A stretch of DNA of 60,109 bases, taken from NCBI GenBank assembly GCA_900770925.1, contig CAAGLY010000004.1, forward strand, positions 1 to 60,109. Reading direction: 5' to 3'. This stretch comes from Bacilli bacterium (GTDB lineage: Bacteria > Bacillota_I > Bacilli_A > RFN20 > CAG-288). The notes below the pieces were generated by a model. The model ran no database searches. It worked only from the letters and a program-made list of their open reading frames with translations, and had not been told where the DNA came from. Below are positions 35,000-43,704 of the stretch, one piece after another; the stretch's first letter is position 1, and each line of letters opens with the position of its first letter. Made by a program: the position numbers and the translations under genes.

Positions 35000-36154
35000 A
35001 TGTTCGGAAAAAACAAATCCAATGGTCTGACAGCTGAAATCCGTGTCAAACGCTGCTATGGGTGCGGTGCAATCCTTCAGGATCAGGACCCCAATGAAGT
35101 CGGCTATGTTCCGGCAGAGAAACTTGAAAACGGTGATGACTGCCTTTGCGAGCGGTGCTATAAACTCCGTCATTATTCCGCCTATAAGGAAAGGCCGGAT
35201 TTTACCGTTGACTATGTCACTATTCTCAACAAGGCAAAAGAAGAGGATTCCCTGATTGTCTATGTCAGGAACTGTTTTACCTTAGCTTCCTCACTTCTGC
35301 CTGGTATTGGTAAGCTTTTAGGGAAGAAAGTTATCGTTGTTCTTAATGAACGTGACCTTCTCCCGGAGAACTATTCCAACGATTACCTTGTTTCCTATGC
35401 CAAAAAGAGGCTTAAGGAAGAAGGAATCGAGCCTCTTGATGTTCTGATTACCTCTTCCTCCGGAAAGGGCAAGAACATTGACCTCAGGAGGAAGGACATC
35501 CATAAATACCGGGATGGAAAGAGTGTGTACTTTGTCGGTGCCTATCAGGTCGGAAAGTCTTCTCTCATCAACTGCTTATTACAGGATTATTCCAACAGGA
35601 CTGATCATAGGATCACTACGTCTCCCTTCCCTGGAACTACATTAGATGTCATTTCTATTCCGCTTGATGAGACAAGCTTCCTCTTTGATACCCCAGGTAT
35701 CAACAACCGTTATTCCATGGTCTCTTTCCTAGAGCCTTCCATCATCCGCTATGTCTTAGCCCGTAATTCCATCCGGTGTGAAGAATATACGGCGAAAGAA
35801 GGCCAGTCCTTCTTGTTTGCCAACTTTTGCCGGTTTGATTATCTTGAAGGTCCTAAGACCCGTTTCTTCTTCTATAAATCCAATGATTTAAGGATTGAAC
35901 GCTGCAAGCAGAATAAGGCGGACAGCACATTCGAATCCATTTGCAAGGATCCGAATAGGCCTCTTCGCTCCGAGAAGATTTCTTCTAGGGAAGGCTTAGA
36001 GAAGCATTCGTTCCAAGCCGAAAAGAACAAGGAATGCCGTATCCGTGTCTATGGACTCGGCTTTGTCGATTTCCATGGCGAGAACCAGGTCATCGATGTC
36101 TATGTCCCGAAAGGAGTTAAGGTCATCAGGGAGGATACTTCTCTCCATGAATAA
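35000..36154 (+). CDS. yqeH: Ribosome biogenesis GTPase YqeH
   Basis: Circularly permuted GTPase needed for 30S assembly. The 384 residues have an N-terminal zinc finger (CYGCG, then CLCERCYKLRHY). The G motifs come in permuted order: G4 as NERD (usually NKxD), G5-like SSSGKG, G1 GAYQVGKSS, G2 with PGTT and G3 DTPG. The C-terminal domain is present. The Lys-to-Glu change in G4 is unusual and may affect guanine binding. It overlaps the next gene by 8 bases, as in the yqeH-nadD-yqeK-rsfS cluster. Confidence 0.93.
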   Translation: MFGKNKSNGLTAEIRVKRCYGCGAILQDQDPNEVGYVPAEKLENGDDCLCERCYKLRHYSAYKERPDFTVDYVTILNKAKEEDSLIVYVRNCFTLASSLLPGIGKLLGKKVIVVLNERDLLPENYSNDYLVSYAKKRLKEEGIEPLDVLITSSSGKGKNIDLRRKDIHKYRDGKSVYFVGAYQVGKSSLINCLLQDYSNRTDHRITTSPFPGTTLDVISIPLDETSFLFDTPGINNRYSMVSFLEPSIIRYVLARNSIRCEEYTAKEGQSFLFANFCRFDYLEGPKTRFFFYKSNDLRIERCKQNKADSTFESICKDPNRPLRSEKISSREGLEKHSFQAEKNKECRIRVYGLGFVDFHGENQVIDVYVPKGVKVIREDTSLHE

Positions 36155-37070
36155 GGATACCCTTATTGTCGAAGGTTCCTTTGATCCGATTAGCAATGAA
36201 GATGTCGCTAAGCTGATTAAGCAGAGGAAGGAGAGGAACTGCTCTTCTCTCTGCTTCCTTATCAGGAACGACATCTTCGATTCTCAGCATCATCCATCCG
36301 TTAAGGAAAAAGAGGAAAGGATCCGGCTTGCTTTCCCTAGGCTTAAAGAGGAGCAGATTCTCTTTGTAAATGAGGATGAATCCCTTCATCCCGGAAAGAA
36401 TCCGGAGAGCCCCTATATCAGGATCGACGATTCAATAGGAAGCAAGAATGTCCGGTTAGGAAAAAAGAGGGACTGCTCCTATGAAGTCTTCTGCTACATC
36501 TTAAGCAAAGGGTTCTATTTCCTCCCGTTACTTAGACGTCAGAGGAAGACATCCCGTTATCTCCATTCCTTAGAAGTGGCAAAGATGGCTTATCAGATTG
36601 CTAAGAATGCCGGCTTAGATGAAAAAACTGCCTTCAGGGCAGGCTTATACCATGACTGTGCAAAGGATCTGACTCCCGATCAGCAGGAAAAGCTAGTTAG
36701 AGAAGGATTCCATCCGGAGTTTAGCTCTCTTCCTGCCTTTGCCATCCATCAGGCAGCCGGTCCGGAATTAAGGCGGACCCTGTTAAAGGTCGATAACAGG
36801 GACTATTATGAAGCCAGGCTCTATCATTGCACCGGAAAAGGCAATAGGAGTGAGAGGCAGAAAGTCATTTATGCTGCCGATAAAGTGGAGCCGACCCGTA
36901 AATTCCCCACTAAGGAGAACCGGGAAGCTCTGTTAGCCGACCTTGATGAGGGCTTTATCCATCTCCTTCGCTACAGCGTCGGATATTTCCTCGATAATCA
37001 GATTTCTTACAAGGAAACCCCTCTTGCCAAGGAAAGGTATTCGTATTATTTAGGAGGCCAGAATGCTTAA
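36147..37070 (+). CDS. yqeK: NadD-like (degenerate) - YqeK HD phosphohydrolase fusion
   Basis: 307 residues combining two genes that are separate in most Firmicutes. Residues 1-130 look like a nucleotidyltransferase (NadD) start, GSFDPISNEDV, but the (H/T)xGH catalytic motif is lost: SNED stands where HNGH is expected. Residues 150-307 are an HD domain like YqeK (Ap4A hydrolase): LHSLEVAKMA, GLYHDCAKDL, AIHQAAGPE, MLYHCTGKGNMSE (M of NMS is AGG) and IYAADKVEP. Start chosen after GGGAGG; the upstream frame lies inside yqeH. It may retain only the hydrolase activity. Confidence 0.8.
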   Translation: MNKDTLIVEGSFDPISNEDVAKLIKQRKERNCSSLCFLIRNDIFDSQHHPSVKEKEERIRLAFPRLKEEQILFVNEDESLHPGKNPESPYIRIDDSIGSKNVRLGKKRDCSYEVFCYILSKGFYFLPLLRRQRKTSRYLHSLEVAKMAYQIAKNAGLDEKTAFRAGLYHDCAKDLTPDQQEKLVREGFHPEFSSLPAFAIHQAAGPELRRTLLKVDNRDYYEARLYHCTGKGNRSERQKVIYAADKVEPTRKFPTKENREALLADLDEGFIHLLRYSVGYFLDNQISYKETPLAKERYSYYLGGQNA

Positions 37071-37518
37071 TACAAAGAAAACAAGAACTCCGAAATTCCA
37101 GATTAAGGATATCAAGAATAAGGGCCGCATCACCTCTGCCCGTGCCCTTCATATTGCCGAGGATCTTTCCTGGAACTACGGAAGCGATGTCGTAGTTTAC
37201 GATGTCCGTGAGAAGTCGCCGTTTGTCTCTTATTTTATTGTCTGCTCTGCGGTTAACAAAGAACGTCTTAAAGCTCTTTCCAATGCAGCAAGAGAGACTC
37301 TTTACGATAACTACAAGACCATCGATCATACCGAAGGACGCAATGATAGCCAGTGGATCCTAATCGATGCCAAGGACGTCGTCGTCCATCTCTTTACGAA
37401 AGAGGAACGGGATCATTTCGCTTTAGACGAAAGGTATCAGGATTGCCCACATAAGATTGTCAAGGCAACGAAGGAACCCGTCTACCGCAAAAAGAAGCGT
37501 TTAGCTCCTTTAGCCTAA
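37063..37518 (+). CDS. rsfS: Ribosomal silencing factor RsfS
   Basis: Binds L14 and blocks subunit joining in starvation. The 151 residues include DVVVYDVREKSPFVSYFIVCS, the HTEG stretch, WILIDAKDVVVHLFTKEERDHF and a basic C-terminal tail. It overlaps yqeK by 8 bases and mtnN by 1 base, so it belongs to a tight yqeH-yqeK-rsfS-mtnN unit. Confidence 0.92.
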   Translation: MLNTKKTRTPKFQIKDIKNKGRITSARALHIAEDLSWNYGSDVVVYDVREKSPFVSYFIVCSAVNKERLKALSNAARETLYDNYKTIDHTEGRNDSQWILIDAKDVVVHLFTKEERDHFALDERYQDCPHKIVKATKEPVYRKKKRLAPLA

Positions 37519-38189
37519 TGAAAGAAATTCTCATTCTCTGTGCAAGGGAAGAAGAGCTGGATGCTTTCCTTTCCCTTCTGCCGTATACGAAAGATGGGGA
37601 AGGTTATTTCCATCAGGCAATCGGAAATAGTAACGTGACCCTAGGACTTGCCGGAATCGGCAAAGTCGCCAGGGCTTCTTCCTTAGGAAAATACTTAGCT
37701 ACCCATAAGGCAGACTTAAGGATCAATGTCGGAGTTGCCGGATCTTTATCCGGGAAACTTAAACCGTTATCGACCCTAGTTGCCTCAAGATGCGCATACT
37801 GGGATGTCGATGTCACTGCCTTTGGCTATCAGAGAGGCCAGAGGTGCTCCCACCCTCTATTCTTCGAGACAGACAAAGAGAGCCTGTTAAAAATCAGGTC
37901 TCTGAACGAAGAGAATGTCCAAGAAGGCTTGATTCTCTCTGGTGATACCTTCATTACGAAAGCAAACAAACCTGAATGGCTAAGGAAAGACTTCCCGGAT
38001 GCTAGGGCAATCGATAGGGAATCGGCTGCTTTTTGTCAGGTTGCCTATGACTGGAAGACACCTTTCCTAGTAATCCGTTCTATCTCCGATGACACGGGTG
38101 CTAACGGAAATAAACTGGTTTACGAGAAACTTCTCCATGATGCGTGTCTGAAGGCGGCGAAGTTATCTTATGAAGTGAGGGAAGACTAA
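37518..38189 (+). CDS. mtnN: 5'-methylthioadenosine/S-adenosylhomocysteine nucleosidase
   Basis: Cleaves MTA and SAH in methionine salvage. The 223 residues have GIGKVAMASSLG, VGVAGSLS, WDVDVTAFGYQ and LSGDTFI, and the substrate loop AIDMESAAFCQ. The M of DMESAA, which contacts the ribose in the family, is AGG. It ends inside its own terminator stem. Confidence 0.93.
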   Translation: MKEILILCAREEELDAFLSLLPYTKDGEGYFHQAIGNSNVTLGLAGIGKVARASSLGKYLATHKADLRINVGVAGSLSGKLKPLSTLVASRCAYWDVDVTAFGYQRGQRCSHPLFFETDKESLLKIRSLNEENVQEGLILSGDTFITKANKPEWLRKDFPDARAIDRESAAFCQVAYDWKTPFLVIRSISDDTGANGNKLVYEKLLHDACLKAAKLSYEVRED

Positions 38190-38210
38190 TCTTAGGATTA
38201 GTCTTTTTTT
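38182..38210 (+). terminator. Terminator of the yqeH-mtnN operon
   Basis: GACTAAT / ATTAGTC stem, 6-base loop and seven T. The mtnN TAA lies within the first stem arm. Confidence 0.9.
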
Positions 38211-38763
38211 GGTACTATTAATAAACCAACTACTAAAAAAGTCTCAGAATATTTGGTAGTTTAATATTAGTACCAAAAAGAAACTATTTCTAAATTAACG
38301 CGGCTGTGTATTAGTTACCATAAAGAAATAAATGAGGAATGATTAGGAAATAGTATTTATTTAGTATATTTTTTAATCGACTCATGTGTTTTTCCAAAAA
38401 TATCTGATCAGACAACTTATCTTTTAAATCATATATTTGGCAATTTCGTAACTAACATGTTACTTCGCATAATCTTTATTATGTTAATACAAAAAATATT
38501 AATCTATATTCCCTTGTGACTATAGCACAATTAAAAATTCTTTTTTCTGTTAGTTATATAATGGTACTAAAAAGATACTATAAAGCTGATTCCGTTTAGT
38601 TAGACAAAGGAGACGAACTAAGTAAATTGGTGGGAATTATTTAGTACTAGAAATAGACTATTTATATTTTTTTAAAAATTGCTTTGCTTTTTTAGGATAG
38701 CAGGACAAATATTAGAAATTAAATTGTTAGTTTAAATATGGTACTAGAAAAGGACTAAATAAT
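38211..38763. repeat. AT-rich gene-free region with a degenerate repeated motif
   Basis: About 550 bases without a plausible gene. A degenerate motif WTRGTACYARAAANRRACTA recurs on the plus strand at about 38268, 38563, 38642 and 38739, with a weaker copy at 38210. The longer copies share an upstream GTTAGTTTAATAT-like part, so the unit is around 37 bases. Spacing is irregular (about 294, 79 and 97 bases). The region is much more A+T-rich than its flanks. No DnaA boxes or tRNA are seen. Confidence 0.5.
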
Positions 38764-38796
38764 AAAAAGGCCAACCCTTTTATTGGATTGGTCTTT
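38764..38796 (-). terminator. Terminator of deoB
   Basis: On the minus strand, AAAGACCAATCC pairs (with G-U pairs) with GGGTTGGCCTTT across a short AT loop and is followed by a T-rich tail. Confidence 0.7.
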
Positions 38797-38813
38797 TCGA
38801 GTCTATTTTGTTC

Positions 38814-40022
38814 CTACTCGGATACTAATTCATCAATGGAATAACCGATTTCATTCTCGCTCGGTTTGATTCCGAAGATTTTCAGGATAGTATGACCGAT
38901 ACAACCGAAGGTATCTGTTTCTTCTAACTTACGTCCCTTGGTATAAGCAGGAGAGTACGTGATTAACGGGACACGTTCTCGGGTGTGGTCGGTTCCCCAC
39001 CAGGTCGGATCATTACCATGATCAGCAGTAATCCTTAAGCAGTCATCCTTGGTAATAAACTTAAGCAGTTCACCTAAATCCTCATCGAACTCTTCAATGC
39101 ACTTGCCATAGCCCTGAGGATTTCTCCGATGTCCGTATAAGACATCGAAGTCAGCCAGATTAACGAAGCAGAGACCTTCAAAGTCAGAACCTTTGGCCAT
39201 CTCAATCGTCTTTAGCCTACCATCGTGGTTAGAGACAATATGCTGAGATAAATCGCAGCCGACGCCAGCGAAGATATCATGGATCTTGCCGATTGCAACG
39301 ACTTCTTTGTTTGCATCCTGTAAATCCATCCTAGCCGTCCGGCCGCTCGGCTTTAAGGAATAGTCACGGCGATCACTAGTCCGGACAAAATGATCCTTAT
39401 CCGGTCCGATGAAGGGGCGGGCAATAACACGGCCGACTCTCCATTCTTTCTTCCTGGTGATTTCACGGGCGATTTCACAATCGCGATAGAGCTCCTCTAA
39501 AGGAACAACATCCGTATGGGCAGCAATCTGCAGAACAGAATCTGCGGAGGTATAGACAATAAGTGAGCCTTCCTTCCTCTGTTGTTCACCTAGAACTCTA
39601 AGAATCTCTGTTCCGGAAGAGGAATAGTTTCCGATTACCTTACGTCCGGTCCGTTTCTCTAATTCCTCGATGAGTTCTTTCGGGAATCCGGTATCGGTGA
39701 AGGTAACAAGCGGATTTTCGGTCTTAATTCCCATCCTTTCCCAGTGTCCGGTAAGGGTGTCCTTGCCATTTGAGGCTTCACGCCTTGTCTGGACATAAGA
39801 ACGAGGATGCTCGACTTTCTCCGTTCCTAAGACCTCTCCTAAATCATGGAGGCCTAAGGCATTCCTATTCGGAACCTTCAATCCGTTGCATTTTTCGCTG
39901 ATATGGACCCAGGTGTTGGATCCGACATCATTATGGTCGGCATTAAAGAATTTATCGGCATCTGGTTCTGAACCGATTCCGACCGAATCCCTGACGATGA
40001 CAAACCTGCGTTTGAATTTCAT
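38814..40022 (-). CDS. deoB: Phosphopentomutase
   Basis: Interconverts ribose-1-phosphate and ribose-5-phosphate in nucleoside salvage, matching mtnN and cdd in this window. The 402 residues of this alkaline-phosphatase-fold enzyme show FVIVMDSVGIG (M is AGG), SNGKDTLTGHWEMMG (first M is AGG), YTSADSVLQIAAH, VGRVIARPFIG, ITADHGNDPTWWGTDHTRE. The metal ligands in DSVG, DHGND and TDHTRE are intact. A promoter lies in the 34-base gap upstream, so it can be transcribed apart from the recombinase gene. Confidence 0.95.
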   Translation of the reverse strand: MKFKRRFVIVRDSVGIGSEPDADKFFNADHNDVGSNTWVHISEKCNGLKVPNRNALGLHDLGEVLGTEKVEHPRSYVQTRREASNGKDTLTGHWERMGIKTENPLVTFTDTGFPKELIEELEKRTGRKVIGNYSSSGTEILRVLGEQQRKEGSLIVYTSADSVLQIAAHTDVVPLEELYRDCEIAREITRKKEWRVGRVIARPFIGPDKDHFVRTSDRRDYSLKPSGRTARMDLQDANKEVVAIGKIHDIFAGVGCDLSQHIVSNHDGRLKTIEMAKGSDFEGLCFVNLADFDVLYGHRRNPQGYGKCIEEFDEDLGELLKFITKDDCLRITADHGNDPTWWGTDHTRERVPLITYSPAYTKGRKLEETDTFGCIGHTILKIFGIKPSENEIGYSIDELVSE

Positions 40023-40048
40023 TTTCCTGAATTTTCCTTTCTAAGGGT

Positions 40049-40054
40049 ATTATA
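40049..40054 (-). promoter_or_regulatory. -10 element of deoB
   Basis: TATAAT preceded by GTG on the minus strand, 26 bases before the deoB ATG, with GAAAGGA as ribosome site. Confidence 0.5.
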
Positions 40055-40056
40055 CA

Positions 40057-40932
40057 CTATTTTCTTTTCCTGGTCTTTTCGTAGGTTTCGACTTCCCTCC
40101 GCTTACTTAGATGGGTATAAATCTGGGTGGTTTCGATGTCGCTGTGTCCTAATAGCTCCTGTACCTGTCTAAGTTCTGCACCATTCTCCATAAGCCTTGT
40201 GGCAAAGGTGTGTCTTAAAGTATGGGGCGAGATGTCTTTTTCGATTCCTGCCCTCTTTGCATACTTCTTTATCTCCCTGAAGAAATACTGTCTGCTTACT
40301 TTTCTTCCGTTCGGATGGATAAAGAAAATCTTAGAGGTAGGCAAAAGAGGGTCTCTCACCTTTTCCAGATAATGCTCCCTTGCCTCTTTCTCTTCCGCGT
40401 TGATTGGAACAAGGCGCTCCTTTTGCCCTTTGCCGAGTACTTTCAGATAACCGCCTTTTAAATTAATCCTGTCTACCCGCAGGGAAACTAGCTCCGAAAC
40501 ACGAAGTCCAGAACCAAAGCAGACTTCCCTCCTTGTTCGGTCAAGGATGCCTTTCTTCGTCTCCATATCCGGTTGGGAGAGAAGGCTTTTCAGTTCTCCC
40601 CTGTTCAGCACATTCGGAAGCCGTTTCTCTCCTTTCGGGGTAGATAGTTCGGAAAGAACAGTGTCATTCACTTTCCTTTCCCGGAGGCATTTGTACCTCC
40701 CTTTTATGGCCCTGCTTTTCCGGATGATGGTACTCTTCTTCCTCTTTTTATCTTCCAGATAAAATAGGAAGTTATTGTAGTCGTCTCCGGTCAGTTCCTC
40801 TGCTTTTTTATTTCCTACGAAAGAGATAAACTGATCTAAATCCTTAGAATAAGACACAATCGTATTCCTTGAATCGCCTTTTTCCGTCCTTAAATAGCCG
40901 ATAAAGGCAGCCTTAGCTTCAAGAAGGTCCAT
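40057..40932 (-). CDS. XerC/XerD-family tyrosine recombinase
   Basis: A 291-residue site-specific recombinase, probably for chromosome-dimer resolution. N-terminal SAM-like core-binding domain (FIGYLRTEKGDSRNTIVSY), then the catalytic set: Arg in SGLRVSELVSL, Lys in GKGQKERLVP, H-x-x-R in HTLRH (this Arg is AGA), His in LLGHSDI and the nucleophile Tyr in TQIYTHLS. Because AGA codes the catalytic Arg, AGA is not recoded. Nearest context (recN, dinB) is DNA repair. XerC and XerD cannot be told apart from this alone. Confidence 0.9.
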   Translation of the reverse strand: MDLLEAKAAFIGYLRTEKGDSRNTIVSYSKDLDQFISFVGNKKAEELTGDDYNNFLFYLEDKKRKKSTIIRKSRAIKGRYKCLRERKVNDTVLSELSTPKGEKRLPNVLNRGELKSLLSQPDMETKKGILDRTRREVCFGSGLRVSELVSLRVDRINLKGGYLKVLGKGQKERLVPINAEEKEAREHYLEKVRDPLLPTSKIFFIHPNGRKVSRQYFFREIKKYAKRAGIEKDISPHTLRHTFATRLMENGAELRQVQELLGHSDIETTQIYTHLSKRREVETYEKTRKRK

Positions 40933-40933
40933 T

Positions 40934-42049
40934 CTAGGATTTCCTCCCTTTCGTAATCTTCCCTCCTTCTACAAGGGATTTATTGATGTCATTGATGAAA
41001 TCGTCATCTCCTGTCTTTTCCTCGTCTGTAGATACGACCTTTTCTGCACATACCCCGATTAATCGGACTAGCTCGTCCCGATAGATCCTATCGAAAATCT
41101 TCCTGGCAGAAGAATAGAGGTCCGATACCTCATTGACCGGAGAAGAAAGTTTCCTTCTCTTTGTCTTTGTGATAAAGGAATCGTTCCGGAGCTTTAAGGC
41201 AATCGTGGTAGCTTTTTTTCCATGCTTCTTTAGGCTCTGTGAGATATCTTCGCAGCAGGTCATAATCCTGCTCTGTATTTCCTGATAATCGCTCAGATCA
41301 GAGGAAAACGTCCGTTCGGCACTGACGCTTTTCGGGTCAAAAGCAGAATTGTCCACAAAATCATCGCCGATTCCTCTCGTCAATCCCTTGTAATATTCGT
41401 AGCTGTTTCCAAGTACGCTCTTTACCTGGCTATCCTGACTGATGGCTAAATCCCCGATTGTGTTGATTCCGAGTCTCTTAAGTCTAGGTGCGGTCTTTTT
41501 TCCGATTCCGTACCTGTTCTCAATCGGAATCGGATAAAGAATCGATTCCCTGTTGTCTTTCGTGAATATGGTCAGTCCGCAGGGCTTTTTGTAATCGGAC
41601 CCCCTTTTGGCCAGGAACTTATTCCAACCTTTTCCGATAGAGCATTTTAAGCGGGTAACTTTATATAATTCCCTCTGTAAGTCAAAAAGATAGTCATGTT
41701 CATTCTCTTTCGGGAGAATCCCTGTCCTATCGATATAGCATTCGTCGATGGATGCCTGCTCCAGGATGGGATAGCGTTCTTTCAGAAACGAGAAAAACTG
41801 CCGGGAATATTCTCTGTACAGGGTAAAATGGACGGGCACAACAATAAGGTCCGGGCAGATATCCTTGGCCCTGGAAGTCGGCCTAGCGGAATGGACGCCT
41901 TTTCCTCTGGCAATATAGTTAGCCGTTGAGATGATTCCCCGGCTACCGTCATAGCCAACTGCCACTGGCTTACCCTCTAAAGAAGGGGTTTTGATCGTTT
42001 CCGCCTGGGCGAAGAAGGCATTAAGGTCAATATGGACAATATCCTTCAT
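40934..42049 (-). CDS. dinB: Y-family DNA polymerase IV (DinB)
   Basis: Translesion polymerase of 371 residues. Catalytic acidic residues are in VHIDLNAFFAQ and ASIDECYID; the family motif NKFLAKMGSD has AGG for M (family FLAKMASD), and HSAMPTSMA has AGG for both M. GIGKKTAPRLKRLGINTIGDL is the helix-hairpin-helix. C-terminal little-finger domain is present and no beta-clamp motif was clearly located. It overlaps recN by 4 bases. Confidence 0.92.
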   Translation of the reverse strand: MKDIVHIDLNAFFAQAETIKTPSLEGKPVAVGYDGSRGIISTANYIARGKGVHSARPTSRAKDICPDLIVVPVHFTLYREYSRQFFSFLKERYPILEQASIDECYIDRTGILPKENEHDYLFDLQRELYKVTRLKCSIGKGWNKFLAKRGSDYKKPCGLTIFTKDNRESILYPIPIENRYGIGKKTAPRLKRLGINTIGDLAISQDSQVKSVLGNSYEYYKGLTRGIGDDFVDNSAFDPKSVSAERTFSSDLSDYQEIQSRIMTCCEDISQSLKKHGKKATTIALKLRNDSFITKTKRRKLSSPVNEVSDLYSSARKIFDRIYRDELVRLIGVCAEKVVSTDEEKTGDDDFINDINKSLVEGGKITKGRKS

Positions 42050-43704
42050 TTTCCTTCGTGATAGCTTTCGTAAAGGACTTTAGCCTGGGAGAGAGCAGAT
42101 TCGGTTGTCTTTTCATTCGAAAGCCTTCTTGCTATCTCCTGTATGATTTCCTCTTTTGTGAGGCTCTTTGCGGTAGTCTTCGTTGTTCCTTTTTCGGTTC
42201 TCTTGGAAATCAGAATAGCCGAATCGACACTGCTTAATGCCTGCGGGAGATGGGAAATCAGCACAACCTGGCTGACTTTCGACCTCTCCTTTACCTTATT
42301 GGCCATCCTGCCTGCCTGTTTGCCGCTAACTCCGGTATCAATCTCATCCAAGACTAATAAATCATAGGGATCAAGGGCGTTTAGCACGACTTTCAAGGCA
42401 AGCCTTAAACGGCTTGCCTCGCCTCCGGAAGCCGCTTTCTTTAACGAAGCATAGCCAAGCCCTTTATTGAGCATGACCTGGAAGGAAGCATGCTCTAAGC
42501 CATGGCTTGTCAGCTCATTCTCAACAAGATTAGACTGGAATCCGTTCTTTGTTAATCCAAGAGCTTCCCTTTCTTTTCCGACCTGTTTCTCAAGCCCTAA
42601 GGAAGCCTCTTTTCTAAGGGAAGAAAGAAGCTCGGCTTTCTTCCTCGCATCCTGATAGCAGGATGTAATTTCCTTATCTTTCAGGGATAGCCTTTCTTCA
42701 TAGTTATCCCTTTCCTGAAGCCTCTTTTTATAGCTGTTGTATTTAGAAAGGATTTCTTCGCTTGTCTTTCCGAACTTCCGCCTTAAGCCTTTCAGTTCGA
42801 AAAGACGGGAATTGATCTCATCCCTGCGCTTAGCATCTTCTTCCCTATCCGAAAAGAGATCATAGAAAGAATTCAGTTTTTCCTTCCTGCTGTTCGCAGC
42901 CGAAATCAATTCTTCCGCCTGTTCCTTATAGGAGGAATCTAAGAAGGGATGGATCTTACTTAGGCAGGTGTCTAAGGATTTAGAAAGCCCGCCTTCTTCT
43001 CCCTCGACAGAGGAAAGGAAATCATCGTATTTCCGTTTCCTGTCTTCTTTTTCCCGGAAGGAATTGTATTCCTGATTCAGATCTTCAATTTCATGTTCTT
43101 TCAGATGATGCTTTTCAATCTCGGAAATCTGGAAGGAAAGATAGTCTCTGTCCCTCTCTTTATGAGAGGAAACCAGATCTTCTTTTTCCTTCTTTTTATC
43201 CAGGTATTTCTGATAAGAAAGGGTAAATGCCTCTTTGACTTTCTGTAGTTTTTCTTTTCCGTAACGGTCAAGATAGGTCAGCTGTTTTTCTTCATCGAGA
43301 AGGTCATAGCGGCTAGACTGGGAATGGATATCGATCAGATGGGAAGTGATTTTCTTCCTTTCCGGAAGGGAAATAGGTTCCCCGTTTTTATAGTAACGGG
43401 AAGTCTTATCCGGATTGAGAGTCCGCTTTAAAAGAAGGGAACCGTCAGTAAGTTCCTCTTTCCTTTCCGGGTGTAACGAAAGGAATTCCTTAGAGGGGAC
43501 GAATAAGGCAGAAACAGATGCTTTCTTCCTCTTGTCACGGACAAGAGAATAATCTGCTCTTTCTCCCCTTAAAAGAAGAAGCGAAGAGACAACTAAGGAC
43601 TTACCCGCGCCGGTTTCGCCGACAAGTGCAACATCCTGAGAAGTGAACTCAAGCGTTGCATCTTCCCTGACCGCCAAATTCTCAATATGGAGCTCCTGAA
43701 TCAT
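42046..43704 (-). CDS. recN: DNA repair protein RecN
   Basis: SMC-like ATPase acting at double-strand breaks. The 552 residues show Walker A VGETGAGKS near residue 33, a long coiled coil (about 150-370), the signature SGGEASRLMLALK with Walker B LLVLDEIDTGVSG, and the H-loop ISHLPQ. In SRLMLALK the Arg is CGT and the M is AGG; in IARML the adjacent codons are AGA then AGG, matching family A-R-M-L. Overlaps both dxs and dinB by 4 bases. Confidence 0.95.
   Translation of the reverse strand: MIQELHIENLAVREDATLEFTSQDVALVGETGAGKSLVVSSLLLLRGERADYSLVRDKRKKASVSALFVPSKEFLSLHPERKEELTDGSLLLKRTLNPDKTSRYYKNGEPISLPERKKITSHLIDIHSQSSRYDLLDEEKQLTYLDRYGKEKLQKVKEAFTLSYQKYLDKKKEKEDLVSSHKERDRDYLSFQISEIEKHHLKEHEIEDLNQEYNSFREKEDRKRKYDDFLSSVEGEEGGLSKSLDTCLSKIHPFLDSSYKEQAEELISAANSRKEKLNSFYDLFSDREEDAKRRDEINSRLFELKGLRRKFGKTSEEILSKYNSYKKRLQERDNYEERLSLKDKEITSCYQDARKKAELLSSLRKEASLGLEKQVGKEREALGLTKNGFQSNLVENELTSHGLEHASFQVMLNKGLGYASLKKAASGGEASRLRLALKVVLNALDPYDLLVLDEIDTGVSGKQAGRMANKVKERSKVSQVVLISHLPQALSSVDSAILISKRTEKGTTKTTAKSLTKEEIIQEIARRLSNEKTTESALSQAKVLYESYHEGK

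Noticed and set aside
38211..38763. CRISPR array
   Set aside because: Repeats are degenerate, spacing is irregular (79 to 294 bases) and no cas gene is present.
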